From NCBI GenBank assembly GCA_963816955.1, contig CAWFME010000004.1:62001-126000 (forward strand): a DNA stretch of 64,000 bases. Direction: 5' to 3'. Shown piece by piece: positions 32,034-41,051 of this stretch. Origin of the DNA: DATFQI01 sp963816955. GTDB lineage: Bacteria > Actinomycetota > Thermoleophilia > Solirubrobacterales > Solirubrobacteraceae. Below the pieces are notes generated by a model. That model ran no database searches. It was not told the DNA's origin and saw nothing but the letters and a program-made list of their open reading frames with translations. The translations under genes and the position numbers were made by a program. The number at the start of each line of letters is the position of its first letter. The stretch's first letter is position 1.

Positions 32034-33401
32034 CTAACCGATCCGGATCAGCTTCTTGTTGACGAACTCGTCCATGCCGTAGCGGCCGAGCTCGCGGCCG
32101 AAGCCGGAGTTCTTCACGCCGCCGAACGGCAGCTCCGCGCCGTCGGCGCCGACGAGGTTGACGAACACCATGCCCGCCTCGATCTTGTCGGCGACCCGCT
32201 TCGCCTGGTCGGCGTCGGTGGTCATCAGGTAGGAGCCGAGGCCGTAGGGCGTGTCGTTGGCCAGCGCGACGGCCTCCTCCTCGTCGCTGGCGCGGTAGAC
32301 CTGCGCCACCGGCCCGAAGAACTCCTCGTGGCGGGCGGGGTTGTCGGGCGTGATGTCGGTCAGCACGGTGGTCTTGAAGAAGTTGCCCTCGTGCTCGCCG
32401 CCCGCGACGAGCTTGGCGCCGTTGTCGAGCGCGCGCTGGAGCTGCTCGGCGAGCCGCTCGGTCGCGTTGGACGACGACAGCGGGCCGATCTCCGTCTCGG
32501 CCTTGGTCGGGTCGCCCGGCTCGACCGCGGTGATGGCGGCGGTGAACTTCTCCAGGAACGGCTCGTAGAGGTCGTCGACGACGATGAAGCGCTTGGCGGC
32601 GTTGCAGGACTGGCCCGTGTTGTCGACGCGGGCCGCGACGGCGTTCTCGACCGCCGTGTCGAGGTCGTCGGTGCTGAGCAGGATGAACGGGTCGGAGCCG
32701 CCCAGCTCGAGCACGACCTTCTTGAGGTTGCGCCCGGCGATCTCGGCCACGGCCGCGCCCGCGCGCTCCGAGCCGGTCAGCGAGACCCCGCGCACGCGCG
32801 GGTCGCCGATCACCCACTCGATCTGCTCGTTCGACGCGCGGATGTTGTTGTACGCGCCCGCCGGGAAGCCGGCCTCGTCGTAGATCTCCTGCATCGCCTC
32901 TGCCGACTCCGGGCACTGGGGCGCGTGCTTGAGCAGGATCGTGTTGCCGATCGCCAGGTTCGGGCCCGCGAAGCGCGCCACCTGGTAGTAGGGGAAGTTC
33001 CACGGCATGATCCCGAGCAGGACGCCGTAGGGGCTGCGGCGGATGTGCGCCGAGCCCTCGCCCTCCAGCAGCTCGATCGGCTCGTCGGCCAGCAGCTTGG
33101 GGGCGTTGTCGGCGTAGTACTCGTAGATGGCCGCGGTGAAGTCGAGCTCGGCCAGCGCCTGCTCGACCGGCTTGCCCATCTCGCGCACGATGATCTCGGC
33201 GAGACGCTCGCGCTGCTCGGCGTGCAGCTCTCCGACGCGGCGGACCAGCTGCGCGCGCTCCTCGGCGGAGGTCTGGGCGCTCCAGTCGCGCATGGCCTGG
33301 TCGGCGCGCCCGATCGCGTCGCGCAGGTCGTCGTCGGAGATCGTCGGGTACTCCTTGACGGTCTCCCCGGTGGCAGGATTGACAACGGCGTAAAGGCTCA
33401 T
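32034..33401 (-). CDS. gabD: Succinate-semialdehyde dehydrogenase (NAD(P)+)
   Basis: A 455-aa aldehyde dehydrogenase of the succinate-semialdehyde group. It has PWNFPYYQ near 130 for cofactor and active-site Asn, the general base Glu in LELGGSDPF near 230, and catalytic Cys in NTGQSCNAAKR near 264. EEFFGPVAQVYRA and the C-terminal PFGGVKNSGFGRELG complete the fold. It converts succinate semialdehyde to succinate (GABA or 4-hydroxybutyrate degradation); other aldehydes are possible. ATG 33399-33401 follows TAGCTT by six bases, so the mRNA is probably leaderless. Confidence 0.9.
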   Translation of the reverse strand: MSLYAVVNPATGETVKEYPTISDDDLRDAIGRADQAMRDWSAQTSAEERAQLVRRVGELHAEQRERLAEIIVREMGKPVEQALAELDFTAAIYEYYADNAPKLLADEPIELLEGEGSAHIRRSPYGVLLGIMPWNFPYYQVARFAGPNLAIGNTILLKHAPQCPESAEAMQEIYDEAGFPAGAYNNIRASNEQIEWVIGDPRVRGVSLTGSERAGAAVAEIAGRNLKKVVLELGGSDPFILLSTDDLDTAVENAVAARVDNTGQSCNAAKRFIVVDDLYEPFLEKFTAAITAVEPGDPTKAETEIGPLSSSNATERLAEQLQRALDNGAKLVAGGEHEGNFFKTTVLTDITPDNPARHEEFFGPVAQVYRASDEEEAVALANDTPYGLGSYLMTTDADQAKRVADKIEAGMVFVNLVGADGAELPFGGVKNSGFGRELGRYGMDEFVNKKLIRIG

Positions 33402-33407
33402 GGCCGC

Positions 33408-33413
33408 AAGCTA
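33408..33413 (-). promoter_or_regulatory. TAGCTT -10 hexamer, leaderless geometry
   Basis: On the minus strand it ends six bases before the ATG at 33399-33401, which would place +1 exactly on the A of the start codon. Confidence 0.5.
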
Positions 33414-33478
33414 GCAGCGGGCGCGACTCCGCTCAGGACAACGGTCCGGGCGGCGATGCTCCGGGTAGCACCCGCTCC

Positions 33479-33673
33479 ATGGCCGACGAGGAGTTCGCGC
33501 AGAACGCGATCGTCGGCTCGGACCCGGCGCACCACGTCGAGCGCCTGCGCGAGCTCGAGCAGCTCGGGGCGACGGTGATCGTGCTCCAGAACAACTCGGG
33601 CGCCGACCCGATGCGCGCGATCGGGGTCTACGGCGAGCAGGTGCTCCCGGAGCTGCGGGCCGTGCGGGCCTGA
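33479..33673 (+). pseudogene. Orphan C-terminus of an F420-dependent LLM-class oxidoreductase
   Basis: A 64-residue frame contains IVGSDPAHHVERLRELEQLG and GVYGEQVLPELRA. These are the last helices of F420-dependent glucose-6-phosphate-dehydrogenase-like enzymes, normally about 330 residues. The frame stays open upstream for at least 20 codons but shows no further family similarity. It is read here as a gene remnant; expression as a tiny protein from ATG 33479 cannot be excluded. Confidence 0.5.
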
Positions 33674-33677
33674 CGGA

Positions 33678-33683
33678 TAGGGT
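33678..33683 (+). promoter_or_regulatory. TAGGGT -10 hexamer, leaderless geometry
   Basis: Eight bases before GTG 33692. Confidence 0.5.
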
Positions 33684-33691
33684 GCGGCGCC

Positions 33692-34357
33692 GTGCTCACG
33701 GTGCTGCACCTCTCGCCGCACCCCGACGACGAGGTGCTCGGGGCCGGCGCGACCCTGCTCGGCCTGCGTGACGCGGGCCACCGGATCATCAACCTCGCGT
33801 GCTCGCTGGGGCGCCCCGACCAGCACGAGCGGCGCCGTGCCGAGGTCACCGAGGCGTGCTCGCGCGCCGGGTTCGAGCTGGTGGTCCACGACCCGCCGCT
33901 GGCCCTCTCGACCGGCGACGACCCGTTCAACGCGCGCAAGCTGCTCGGCGCCACCGTCGAGCGGCTGATCGCCGACGAGCGCGTCGACCTGCTGATCTCC
34001 CCCGACCGCGACGACGCCCACCACGCGCACAAGACCGTCGCGGCGGTCGCGCGCACGGCGGGCGTGCCGTGGTGGACCTGGGGGCTGTGGCGCGACCTCG
34101 CGCGCCCGACGATCTTCGCCCCGTTCGGCGAGGGCCGGCTCGCGGAGCTCCAGCACGTCCTGGGCGCCCACCGCGGCGAGGTGGACCGCAACGACTACCA
34201 CGACCTCCTGCGCGCCCGGGCGATCTGCGGCCGCATCCTCGGGGCGGAGCGGGTCTTCGGCTTCGGCTCGGAGCGCCGCGCGGAGGAGCCCTACGCCGAG
34301 CTGCTCGCGGATAGCGGCCCTGGCCGCGTGCTCGACCTCGAACGTCCCTTAGGCTGA
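33692..34357 (+). CDS. PIG-L family deacetylase
   Basis: A 221-aa LmbE-like zinc deacetylase. The motif PHPDDE near residue 10 provides metal ligands and the general base, and the third ligand His lies in SPDRDDAHHAHK near 112. Members remove acetyl groups from GlcNAc conjugates, as in mycothiol or bacillithiol synthesis, lipid sugars and antibiotics. This protein is shorter than MshB (about 300) and lacks its C-terminal part, so the substrate is open. GTG 33692 is preferred because the conserved strand VLHLSPHPDDE begins three residues later. Confidence 0.88.
   Translation: MLTVLHLSPHPDDEVLGAGATLLGLRDAGHRIINLACSLGRPDQHERRRAEVTEACSRAGFELVVHDPPLALSTGDDPFNARKLLGATVERLIADERVDLLISPDRDDAHHAHKTVAAVARTAGVPWWTWGLWRDLARPTIFAPFGEGRLAELQHVLGAHRGEVDRNDYHDLLRARAICGRILGAERVFGFGSERRAEEPYAELLADSGPGRVLDLERPLG
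34350..34355 (+). promoter_or_regulatory. TAGGCT -10 hexamer, leaderless geometry
   Basis: Eight bases before the ATG at 34364. It lies within the last codons of the deacetylase gene. Confidence 0.5.
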
Positions 34358-34363
34358 GTGGCG

Positions 34364-36613
34364 ATGGCGACCGCCGCGGGGCAGCAGACCGACGTGGACC
34401 TGCAGGCGCTCGACCGCGTGCAGCGGCGGGTGCTGTGGCTGGCGGCCGCGATGGTGCACCACGCCAACCGCGTGCGCGAGACCCGGTCGGGCGTGAAGGT
34501 CGGCGGCCACCAGACGTCGAGCGCCTCGATGGTGAGCCTGATGACCGCGCTGTGGTTCGCGCACCTGGAGGCGCCCGACCGCGTCTCGGTCAAGCCGCAC
34601 GCGTCGCCGGTGCTGCACGCCATCAACTACCTGCTGGGGAGGCTCGACCGCAGGTACCTGACGACGCTGCGCGAGTACGGCGGGCTGCAGTCCTACCCGA
34701 GCCGGATCAAGGACCCCGACCCGGTCGACTACTCGACGGGCTCGGTCGGCATCGGCGCGACCGCGCCGATCTGGGGCGCGCTGGCGCACCGCTACGTCGC
34801 CGGGCACTTCGAGGTGCCGCGCGGCGGCCGCCAGATCTCGCTGGTCGGCGACGCGGAGCTCGACGAGGGCGCCTGCTGGGAGGCGATCGCCGACCCGATG
34901 GTGAGCAAGCTCGGCGAGGTCATGTGGGTCGTCGACGTCAACCGGCAGTCGCTCGACCGCGTCGTGCCGGACATCGCGGCGGGCCGGCTCGCCTCGATGT
35001 TCGAGGCCGCGGGCTGGCACTGCGTGATGGTCAAGTACGGGCCGCGGCTCGCCGCGCAGGAGCCGCTGCGCGAGCGCGTCGACGCGATGCCCAACGAGGA
35101 GTACCAGCGGCTGCTGCGCGCGGACGCCGGCGAGCTGCGCGAGCGCCTGGAGATCGACGTCTCCGGCCTCGAGGACGCCGATCTGCTGGCCACGTTCCGC
35201 GACCTCGGCGGCCACGACCTCGGCGCGCTGATCGACGCCTACCGGCAGGCCGACGCCGAGCCGCACCGCCCGACGGTCGTGTTCGCCTACACGATCAAGG
35301 GCTGGATGCTGCCGACGGAGGGCCATCCCGCCAACCACAGCGCGCTGCTCAACGACGAGCAGTACGTGCAGCTCGCGGAGACGCTCGGCACCGACCCGCA
35401 GGACCCGTGGGCGACGTTCGAGCCCGACTCCGCCGAGGCGGCGCTGTGCGCGGCGACGGGCCGGCGGCTGGACCGGCCGGAGCCGAAGTTCGTCGCCGAC
35501 CCGCCGAAGGTGCCCGGCGACCTCGGTCGCGAGCACAAGGGCGAGGCGTCCACGCAGCAGGCGTTCGGGCGCTTCTTCGTCGACCTCGTGCGCGAGGCGC
35601 CGGAGGTGGCCGACCGCGTCGTGACGGTCTCGCCCGACGTCGGCACCTCGACGCAGCTCGGCGGCTGGATCAACAAGGCGGGCATCTGGGCGCCCGGCGA
35701 GCGGATCGACTGGTTCGCCGACGACACGGACACGCTCGTGCGCTGGCGCGAGTCCGATCACGGCCGCCACATGGAGCTGGGGATCGCCGAGGTCAACCTC
35801 GTCGGGCTGCTCGGCGAGCTCGGCGCCACCTGGTCGCGGGACGGCCAGCCGCTGCTGCCGGTCGGCACGATCTACGACCCGTTCGTCGCGCGCGCGCTCG
35901 AGCCGTGGTCGTTCGGGATCTACGCGGGCGGCCAGTCGATCCTCGTCGGCACGCCGAGCGGCGTCACGCTCGGGCCCGAGGGCGGCGCGCACCAGTCCGT
36001 CATCACCCCCTCGATCGGGATCGAGCAGCCCGGCTGCGTGGCGTGGGAGCCCGCGTTCGGGCAGGACCTCGAGTGGACGCTGCTGCACGCGCTGTCGCAG
36101 CTCGGCCGCGAGGACGGCTCGAGCGCCTACTTCCGCCTCTCCACGCGCCCGCTCGACCAGTCCCTGCACACGGGCACGCGCGAGGAGGCGCTCGCGGGCG
36201 GCTACCGGCTGCAGGCGCCGGAGGAGCCGCGCGTGGCGATCGCGGTGATGGGCGCGCTGGTGCCCGAGGCGATCGAGGCCGCCGGCATGCTCGCCGAGGA
36301 GGCGGGCATCGAGGCCGAGGTGATCTGCGTCACGAGCGCCGACCTGCTGTTCCGCTCCTTCCAGGCGCGCGCCGGCCTCGGGGAGGGCGACCCGGCCACG
36401 ATCGACCGGCTGTTCGGCCGCCGCGTCCCGATCGTCACGCTCGTCGACGGGCACCCGCACACGCTGGCGTTCCTCGCGGGCGCCGCGGGCGCGCCGATCG
36501 CCTGCCTCGGCGTGCAGCACTTCGGCCAGTCGGGCGACCTCGCGGAGCTCTACGAGCACCACCAGATCGACGCCGAGTCGGTCGTGGGCGCCGCGCTGGA
36601 CCTCCTTGACTAG
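34364..36613 (+). CDS. Transketolase/homodimeric pyruvate dehydrogenase E1-like thiamine-diphosphate enzyme
   Basis: A 749-aa protein with three transketolase-like domains. The thiamine-diphosphate motif is GDAELDEGACWEAI ending near VDVNRQSLD (residues about 163-193). The middle pyrimidine-binding domain has MELGIAEVNLVGLLGELG, and the C-terminal domain begins near 590. The N-terminus (VGGHQTSSASMVSLMTALW) is like AceE. AceE proteins are near 890-920 residues, so this one is shorter, and no E2 or E3 gene is in the window. It may be a 2-oxoacid dehydrogenase E1 relative with a different acceptor. The start is ATG 34364; GTG 34358 is an alternative. The stop overlaps the next start by one base (36613). 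Confidence 0.82.
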   Translation: MATAAGQQTDVDLQALDRVQRRVLWLAAAMVHHANRVRETRSGVKVGGHQTSSASMVSLMTALWFAHLEAPDRVSVKPHASPVLHAINYLLGRLDRRYLTTLREYGGLQSYPSRIKDPDPVDYSTGSVGIGATAPIWGALAHRYVAGHFEVPRGGRQISLVGDAELDEGACWEAIADPMVSKLGEVMWVVDVNRQSLDRVVPDIAAGRLASMFEAAGWHCVMVKYGPRLAAQEPLRERVDAMPNEEYQRLLRADAGELRERLEIDVSGLEDADLLATFRDLGGHDLGALIDAYRQADAEPHRPTVVFAYTIKGWMLPTEGHPANHSALLNDEQYVQLAETLGTDPQDPWATFEPDSAEAALCAATGRRLDRPEPKFVADPPKVPGDLGREHKGEASTQQAFGRFFVDLVREAPEVADRVVTVSPDVGTSTQLGGWINKAGIWAPGERIDWFADDTDTLVRWRESDHGRHMELGIAEVNLVGLLGELGATWSRDGQPLLPVGTIYDPFVARALEPWSFGIYAGGQSILVGTPSGVTLGPEGGAHQSVITPSIGIEQPGCVAWEPAFGQDLEWTLLHALSQLGREDGSSAYFRLSTRPLDQSLHTGTREEALAGGYRLQAPEEPRVAIAVMGALVPEAIEAAGMLAEEAGIEAEVICVTSADLLFRSFQARAGLGEGDPATIDRLFGRRVPIVTLVDGHPHTLAFLAGAAGAPIACLGVQHFGQSGDLAELYEHHQIDAESVVGAALDLLD

Positions 36614-37806
36614 TGGCCGACGTCGCCGTCGTCGGTGGCGGCATCGTGGGGCTGGCGACGGCGCGGGCGCTCGCGCTGCGCGGCCGCCGCGTGCTCGTGC
36701 TCGAGCGCGAGGAGCGGCTCGGCGCGCACCAGACCTCGCACAACAGCGGCGTGATCCATCAGGGCATCTACTACGCGCCCGGGTCGCTGAAGGCGCGGCT
36801 GTGCCGGGAGGGCGCCGACGCGCTGTACGCCTACTGCGCCGCGCAGGGCATCCCCGCGCAGGCCTGCGGGAAGGTCGTCATCGCCGTGCGCGCGGCCGAC
36901 CTGCCGCGGCTCGACGAGCTGGAGCGCCGCTCGCGCCAGAACGGCGTGCCGGGGCTGCGCCGGATCGGCCCCGCGGAGGTGCGCGAGATCGAGCCGGCGG
37001 CCGCCGGCCTGGCGGCGCTGCACTCGCCGCGGACCGGGATCGTCGACTTCGCGGCCGTGGCCGCCGCCTACGCCCGCGACGTCGAGGCGCACGGCGGCGC
37101 GATCCGCACGGGCGCCGCCGTGCGCGCCGTGGTCGACCGTCCGGACGGGGTGGAGGTGGTGCTCGACGGGGGCGCAGCGGTGCGCGTGCCTCGCGCGGTG
37201 ACCTGCGGCGGCGCCTGGTCGGACCTGCTCGCGCGGGCGTCCGGCGCGCGGGTCGACCTGCGGATCGTCCCGTTCCGCGGCGCCTACCTGAAGCTGCGCG
37301 CCGACCGCACGCACCTCGTGCGCGGGCAGATCTACCCCGTTCCCGACCCGTCGCTGCCGTTCCTCGGCGTGCACCTCTCGCGCACGATCGGCGGCGACGT
37401 GCTGCTCGGCCCGACCGCGCTGCTGGCCGGCGCGCGCGACGCGTACCGGCTCGCGCGGATCCGCCGCGCCGACCTCGGCGCGACGCTGCGCTGGCCCGGC
37501 ACCCGGCGGCTCGTGCGCCGCTGGTGGCGGACCGGCGCGCGCGAGCTCGCCAACGCGGCCTCCCGCCGGCTCGTCCTGCGCGACCTCGCGCGCTACGTGC
37601 CGGAGATCGGCCCCGACGACGTCGAGCCCGGACCCGCGGGGGTCCGGGCTCAGGCCGTCGGCCGCGACGGCGCGCTGCTCGACGACTTCGCGTTCGCCGA
37701 GACGGCGCACGCGCTGCACGTCGTCAACGCGCCGTCGCCGGCCGCCACGGCTTCGCTGGCGATCGCGGAGCTCGTGGCGGACCGGCTGGGGCGGCTGGGC
37801 GCCTAG
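36613..37806 (+). CDS. lhgO: L-2-hydroxyglutarate oxidase/dehydrogenase (FAD)
   Basis: A 397-aa FAD-dependent oxidoreductase of the DAO superfamily. It has the dinucleotide motif VVGGGIVGLATA at the N-terminus, the family signature SHNSGVIHQGIYY near residue 42, and GVRAQAV near the C-terminus. It oxidises L-2-hydroxyglutarate to 2-oxoglutarate, with electrons going to the quinone pool or O2. GTG 36613 is coupled to the upstream thiamine-enzyme stop. The pair may link 2-oxoacid formation and use, which is inference. A perfect 12-bp inverted repeat lies inside the gene at 37624-37651. The stop TAG is shared with the convergent MFS gene in CTAG 37803-37806. Confidence 0.88.
   Translation: MADVAVVGGGIVGLATARALALRGRRVLVLEREERLGAHQTSHNSGVIHQGIYYAPGSLKARLCREGADALYAYCAAQGIPAQACGKVVIAVRAADLPRLDELERRSRQNGVPGLRRIGPAEVREIEPAAAGLAALHSPRTGIVDFAAVAAAYARDVEAHGGAIRTGAAVRAVVDRPDGVEVVLDGGAAVRVPRAVTCGGAWSDLLARASGARVDLRIVPFRGAYLKLRADRTHLVRGQIYPVPDPSLPFLGVHLSRTIGGDVLLGPTALLAGARDAYRLARIRRADLGATLRWPGTRRLVRRWWRTGARELANAASRRLVLRDLARYVPEIGPDDVEPGPAGVRAQAVGRDGALLDDFAFAETAHALHVVNAPSPAATASLAIAELVADRLGRLGA
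37624..37651. repeat. Perfect 12-bp inverted repeat inside lhgO
   Basis: GAGCCCGGACCC (37624-37635) pairs with GGGTCCGGGCTC (37640-37651) around GCGG. The right arm plus the next four bases (16 bases, 37640-37655) recurs exactly at 45134-45149. Confidence 0.75.
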
Positions 37807-39248
37807 GCGGCGTCCAGGGCGGGGCGGAGGGTCGCCTGCGGCGTGGACTCCGTCTCCTCGACGGGGGCCTCGGCGGCCGCGCCGTACTTGCTGGAGATCA
37901 GGAGCCAGCCGGCCAGGGCGCCGACGGCGGCGACGATGCCGCCGACCAGCAGCGCGTCGTGCATGCCGCTGACGTACTGACCCGGGTCGCCGCCGAAGGC
38001 GTGCTCGGCCGGGATCAGGGCGCCCAGGGCGGCGACGCCGACGGCGATGCCGGCCTGGCGGGCCGTGTCGTTGACGCCCGCCGCGACGCCGCTCTGCTCC
38101 TGCGGGACCGACGACAGCGCGACGTTGGTCAGGGCGGGGTTGAACAGGCCGGTGCCGATCGAGGCGACGATGAAGCCCGGCATCATGATCGGCCACGACG
38201 AGTCGGTGCCGGCCAGCATGAAGAGGCCCATGCCGACCGCGACCAGCGCGAGGCCGACCGAGATCATCGTCCGCGCCGGGACCGTCTGGCCGAGCTGCGC
38301 GGTCGCGCCGGAGACGATCAGCATGATCAGCGTGCCGGGCAGGTAGACCAGGCCGGCCTCGATCGCCGACAGCCCGACGATCTGCTGCAGGTAGATCGTG
38401 ACGTAGAGGAAGATCGCGAAGAACGTCGAGGAGATCGCGAACGCCGTGATCTGCGCGCCCGTGAACGAGCCGTCGCGGAAGAACCGCATCGGCAGCATCG
38501 GGGCCTTGATGCGGAGCTGCGAGACCACGAAGGCGATCAGCGCGGCGGCGGCGCCGGCCAGCTCGGCGATGATCGGCGTCGAGGTCCAGCCGTCCTCGTT
38601 GCCGCGCAGGAGCGCGAGCACGAGCAGGCCGAGGCCGGCGGTCAGCGTGATCTGGCCGAACCAGTCGACCCCGTGGGCCGACGGGTCGCGCGACTCCTGG
38701 ACGTACACGCGCGTGATCACGAGGCCGGCGATGCCGATCGGGATGTTGATCAGGAAGATCCACTGCCAGTCGAGCCCGCTCGTGAGCAGGCCGCCGACCA
38801 GCGGGCCGACCGCGAACGACGCGCCGATCGTGGCGCCATAGGCCGCGAGCGCGCCGGCGCGCTCCTTGGCGGACGGGAACGCCTGCGCGAGCAGCGCGAG
38901 CGAGACCGCGAACATGATCGCGGCGCCGATGCCCTGGACCGCGCGGGCGGAGTTGAGGAAGACGATGTCGGTCGCCAGGGCGCAGAGGCCGGAGGCGACG
39001 GTGAAGATCGAGAGGCCGATCGTGAAGAGGCGGCGACGACCGAGGCGGTCGGCGAGCGAGCCGGCGGTCAGGACGACGCTCGCGAGGGCGAGCGTGTACG
39101 CGTCGACGACCCACTGCAGGCCGCTGAGGCCCGTGTCGAGGTCCTCGGCGATGCGCGAGAGCGCGGTGTTGACCACGGCGATGTCGAGCATGAGCATCGC
39201 GGTGGCCGCGCAGACGACTGCAAGCGTCCAGCGTTGCGTTGTTGACAT
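37803..39248 (-). CDS. MFS transporter, DHA2 (EmrB/QacA-like) drug exporter
   Basis: A 481-aa polytopic protein with about 14 helices. It has the family motifs of DHA2 exporters: LDIAVVNTALSRI (motif D1) in helix 1, GSLADRLGRRRLFTIG (motif A), and GPLVGGLL (motif C) in helix 5. It exports lipophilic compounds by proton antiport. The tail after the last helix is short and acidic. The start ATG 39246-39248 has GGAG 11 bases upstream, a weak site. No regulator is adjacent. It is a different subfamily member from the exporter at 53414 (shared layout, low visible identity in loops). Confidence 0.92.
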   Translation of the reverse strand: MSTTQRWTLAVVCAATAMLMLDIAVVNTALSRIAEDLDTGLSGLQWVVDAYTLALASVVLTAGSLADRLGRRRLFTIGLSIFTVASGLCALATDIVFLNSARAVQGIGAAIMFAVSLALLAQAFPSAKERAGALAAYGATIGASFAVGPLVGGLLTSGLDWQWIFLINIPIGIAGLVITRVYVQESRDPSAHGVDWFGQITLTAGLGLLVLALLRGNEDGWTSTPIIAELAGAAAALIAFVVSQLRIKAPMLPMRFFRDGSFTGAQITAFAISSTFFAIFLYVTIYLQQIVGLSAIEAGLVYLPGTLIMLIVSGATAQLGQTVPARTMISVGLALVAVGMGLFMLAGTDSSWPIMMPGFIVASIGTGLFNPALTNVALSSVPQEQSGVAAGVNDTARQAGIAVGVAALGALIPAEHAFGGDPGQYVSGMHDALLVGGIVAAVGALAGWLLISSKYGAAAEAPVEETESTPQATLRPALDAA

Positions 39249-39402
39249 GTGGGTGAGGGCTCCGGGGAGAGGGGAGAGAGAGGGGTCTTCCGGGACTCTC
39301 GCGTGTGGGCAGCCCCAGGTCTGCGGAGCGAACCCGCGAATGCACGTACGGGAACCGCTCGCGCGCCGGTGCGGCTGGCTCGAATGCTCCAGACTGCGCA
39401 CC

Positions 39403-39915
39403 GTGGACGACGCGTACCTGGACCGGGTGCTGATCGGCGGCCGCGAGCGGCGCGAGATCGTGATCGCCGAGCCCGACCCCGCATGGGCGGAGCGCTTCGC
39501 AGCGGAGCGCGAGCGCATCCTCGCGGCGCTCGGCGAGCGCGCCCTGCGGATCGAGCACATCGGCTCGACCGCGGTGCCGGGCCTGGCCGCCAAGCCGATC
39601 GTCGACATCCTCGTCGAGGTCACCCGCGTCGAGGACGCCGACCTCTCGGGCGCCGGCTACGTCCTGCGCGTCGGCGAGGAGCACCACCGCATGTTCCGCA
39701 CGCCTGGGCTCGACGTTCAGGTCCACCTCTGGCCTGAGGGGTCGAGCGAGGTCGCTCGCCACCTCGCCTTCCGCGACCGCCTGCGGGCCTCGCCCGAGGA
39801 CCGCGCGGCCTACGAGGCGCTCAAGCGCGAGCTCGCGACCCGCGACTGGCCCGACATGAACCACTACGCCGAGGCCAAGAGCGAGCTGATCCGCGAGATC
39901 CTCGCTAAGGGCTGA
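39403..39915 (+). CDS. GrpB/Dephospho-CoA kinase-associated family protein
   Basis: A 170-aa GrpB (UPF0157) protein of the nucleotidyltransferase fold. The motif EPDPAWAERFAAERERIL precedes IEHIGSTAVPGLAAKPIVDI. Acidic metal ligands are in DILVEV, and a helical C-terminal half ends with YAEAKSELIREIL. It is found alone or fused to CoaE, and its biochemical role is not settled. GTG 39403 is chosen; CAGACT lies seven bases upstream. It overlaps the convergent antiporter gene by 11 bases. Confidence 0.85.
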   Translation: MDDAYLDRVLIGGRERREIVIAEPDPAWAERFAAERERILAALGERALRIEHIGSTAVPGLAAKPIVDILVEVTRVEDADLSGAGYVLRVGEEHHRMFRTPGLDVQVHLWPEGSSEVARHLAFRDRLRASPEDRAAYEALKRELATRDWPDMNHYAEAKSELIREILAKG

Positions 39916-40972
39916 CGGCGAGGAACAGGAAGGACGCGAACAGCACGAGGTGCACGCCGCCCTCCTGCAGGGTCGCGCGGCCCGGCAGCACGGTGAGCGC
40001 GCCGACGACGGCCGTGATCGCGAGCAGCACGATCTGCGTGGAGCCGAGGCCGAGCACGAGCGGGCCCTCGAGCCAGATCGAGGCGATCGCGATCGCCGGG
40101 ATCGTGAGGCCGATGCTCGCCATCGCCGAGCCGAGCGCGAGGTTGAAGCTCGTCTGGACGCGGTCGCGGCGGGCGTTGCGGGCGGCGGCGAGCGTCTCGG
40201 GCAGCAGGACGAGCAGCGCGATCACGACACCGACGGCCGACTGCGGGGCGCCGATCGAGGCGACGGCGTCCTCGATCGCCGACGACTCGAGCTTGGCGAG
40301 CCCGACTACCGCGACGAGCGAGAGCACGAGCAGACCGAGGCTGGTGACCGCCTCCCGGTCCGTCGGCGGGTCGGCGTGGTCCTCCGGGCCGGCGTTCTCG
40401 GGCACGAAGTAGTCGCGGTGGCGGACGGTCTGGACGACGACGAACAGGCCGTAGAGCGTCAGCGACGCCACGGCCGCGAACGCGAGCTGGTCGGCGGTGA
40501 ACTCCGCGCCCGGCGCACCGATCGTGAACGTCGGCAGGACGAGGCAGAGCACCGCGAGCGTGCAGACCGTCGCCAGGGCGGTCGCGGTGCCTTCGGCGTT
40601 GAACGACGCGGTGCCCTTGTGCAGCGCGCCCAGCAGCAGGGAGATCCCGACGATGCCGTTGGTCGTGATCATCACGGCCGCGAACACGGTGTCGCGCGCG
40701 AGCGTGTCCGTGTCCGAGCCGCCCGAGATCATCAGCGTCACGATCAGCGCGACCTCGATCACGGTCACCGCGACCGCGAGCACGAGCGACCCGAACGGCT
40801 CCCCGACCCGGTGGGCGACCACCTCCGCGTGGTGCACCGCGCCCATCACGGCCGCCGCCAGCACGGCTCCGGCGATCACGAGGACGATCGTCCCCGGCTT
40901 GCTCCCCCAGGTGGCGGCCGTCAGCACGGCCGCGAGCACGGGGACGACGGTGGTCCAGCTCGGTCGGCTCAA
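39905..40972 (-). CDS. Calcium/proton antiporter (ChaA-like, CaCA superfamily)
   Basis: A 355-aa membrane protein with about 10-11 helices. It carries two inverted CaCA alpha repeats: HHAEVVAHRVGEPFGSLVLA with VIEVALIV, and LLVLLPETLAAARNARRD with FNLALGSAMASIGLTIPAIA. The acidic residues in each repeat bind the cation. It exchanges cytosolic Ca2+ (or Na+/K+) for protons. The start is TTG 40970-40972; no ATG or GTG occurs before the first helix. CATCCT ten bases upstream may be the -10. It ends in an 11-base overlap with grpB. Confidence 0.88.
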   Translation of the reverse strand: MSRPSWTTVVPVLAAVLTAATWGSKPGTIVLVIAGAVLAAAVMGAVHHAEVVAHRVGEPFGSLVLAVAVTVIEVALIVTLMISGGSDTDTLARDTVFAAVMITTNGIVGISLLLGALHKGTASFNAEGTATALATVCTLAVLCLVLPTFTIGAPGAEFTADQLAFAAVASLTLYGLFVVVQTVRHRDYFVPENAGPEDHADPPTDREAVTSLGLLVLSLVAVVGLAKLESSAIEDAVASIGAPQSAVGVVIALLVLLPETLAAARNARRDRVQTSFNLALGSAMASIGLTIPAIAIASIWLEGPLVLGLGSTQIVLLAITAVVGALTVLPGRATLQEGGVHLVLFASFLFLAVSP

Positions 40973-41051
40973 GAGAGCCGTCAGGATGGCAGCCGGGACT
41001 CAGCCTCGGCCGCTCGCGAGCGCCGCGCCCATCGACGCTCACCCTCCGCGG

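Noticed and set aside
34349..36562. A 737-codon minus-strand frame opposite the thiamine enzyme
   Set aside because: No conserved motif; composition typical of antisense GC frames, and the plus strand carries the TPP motif and transketolase domains.
39249..39402. GAGAGGGG-rich stretch between the MFS gene and grpB as a regulatory element
   Set aside because: It is a purine-biased low-complexity stretch without symmetry or a repeated copy nearby.
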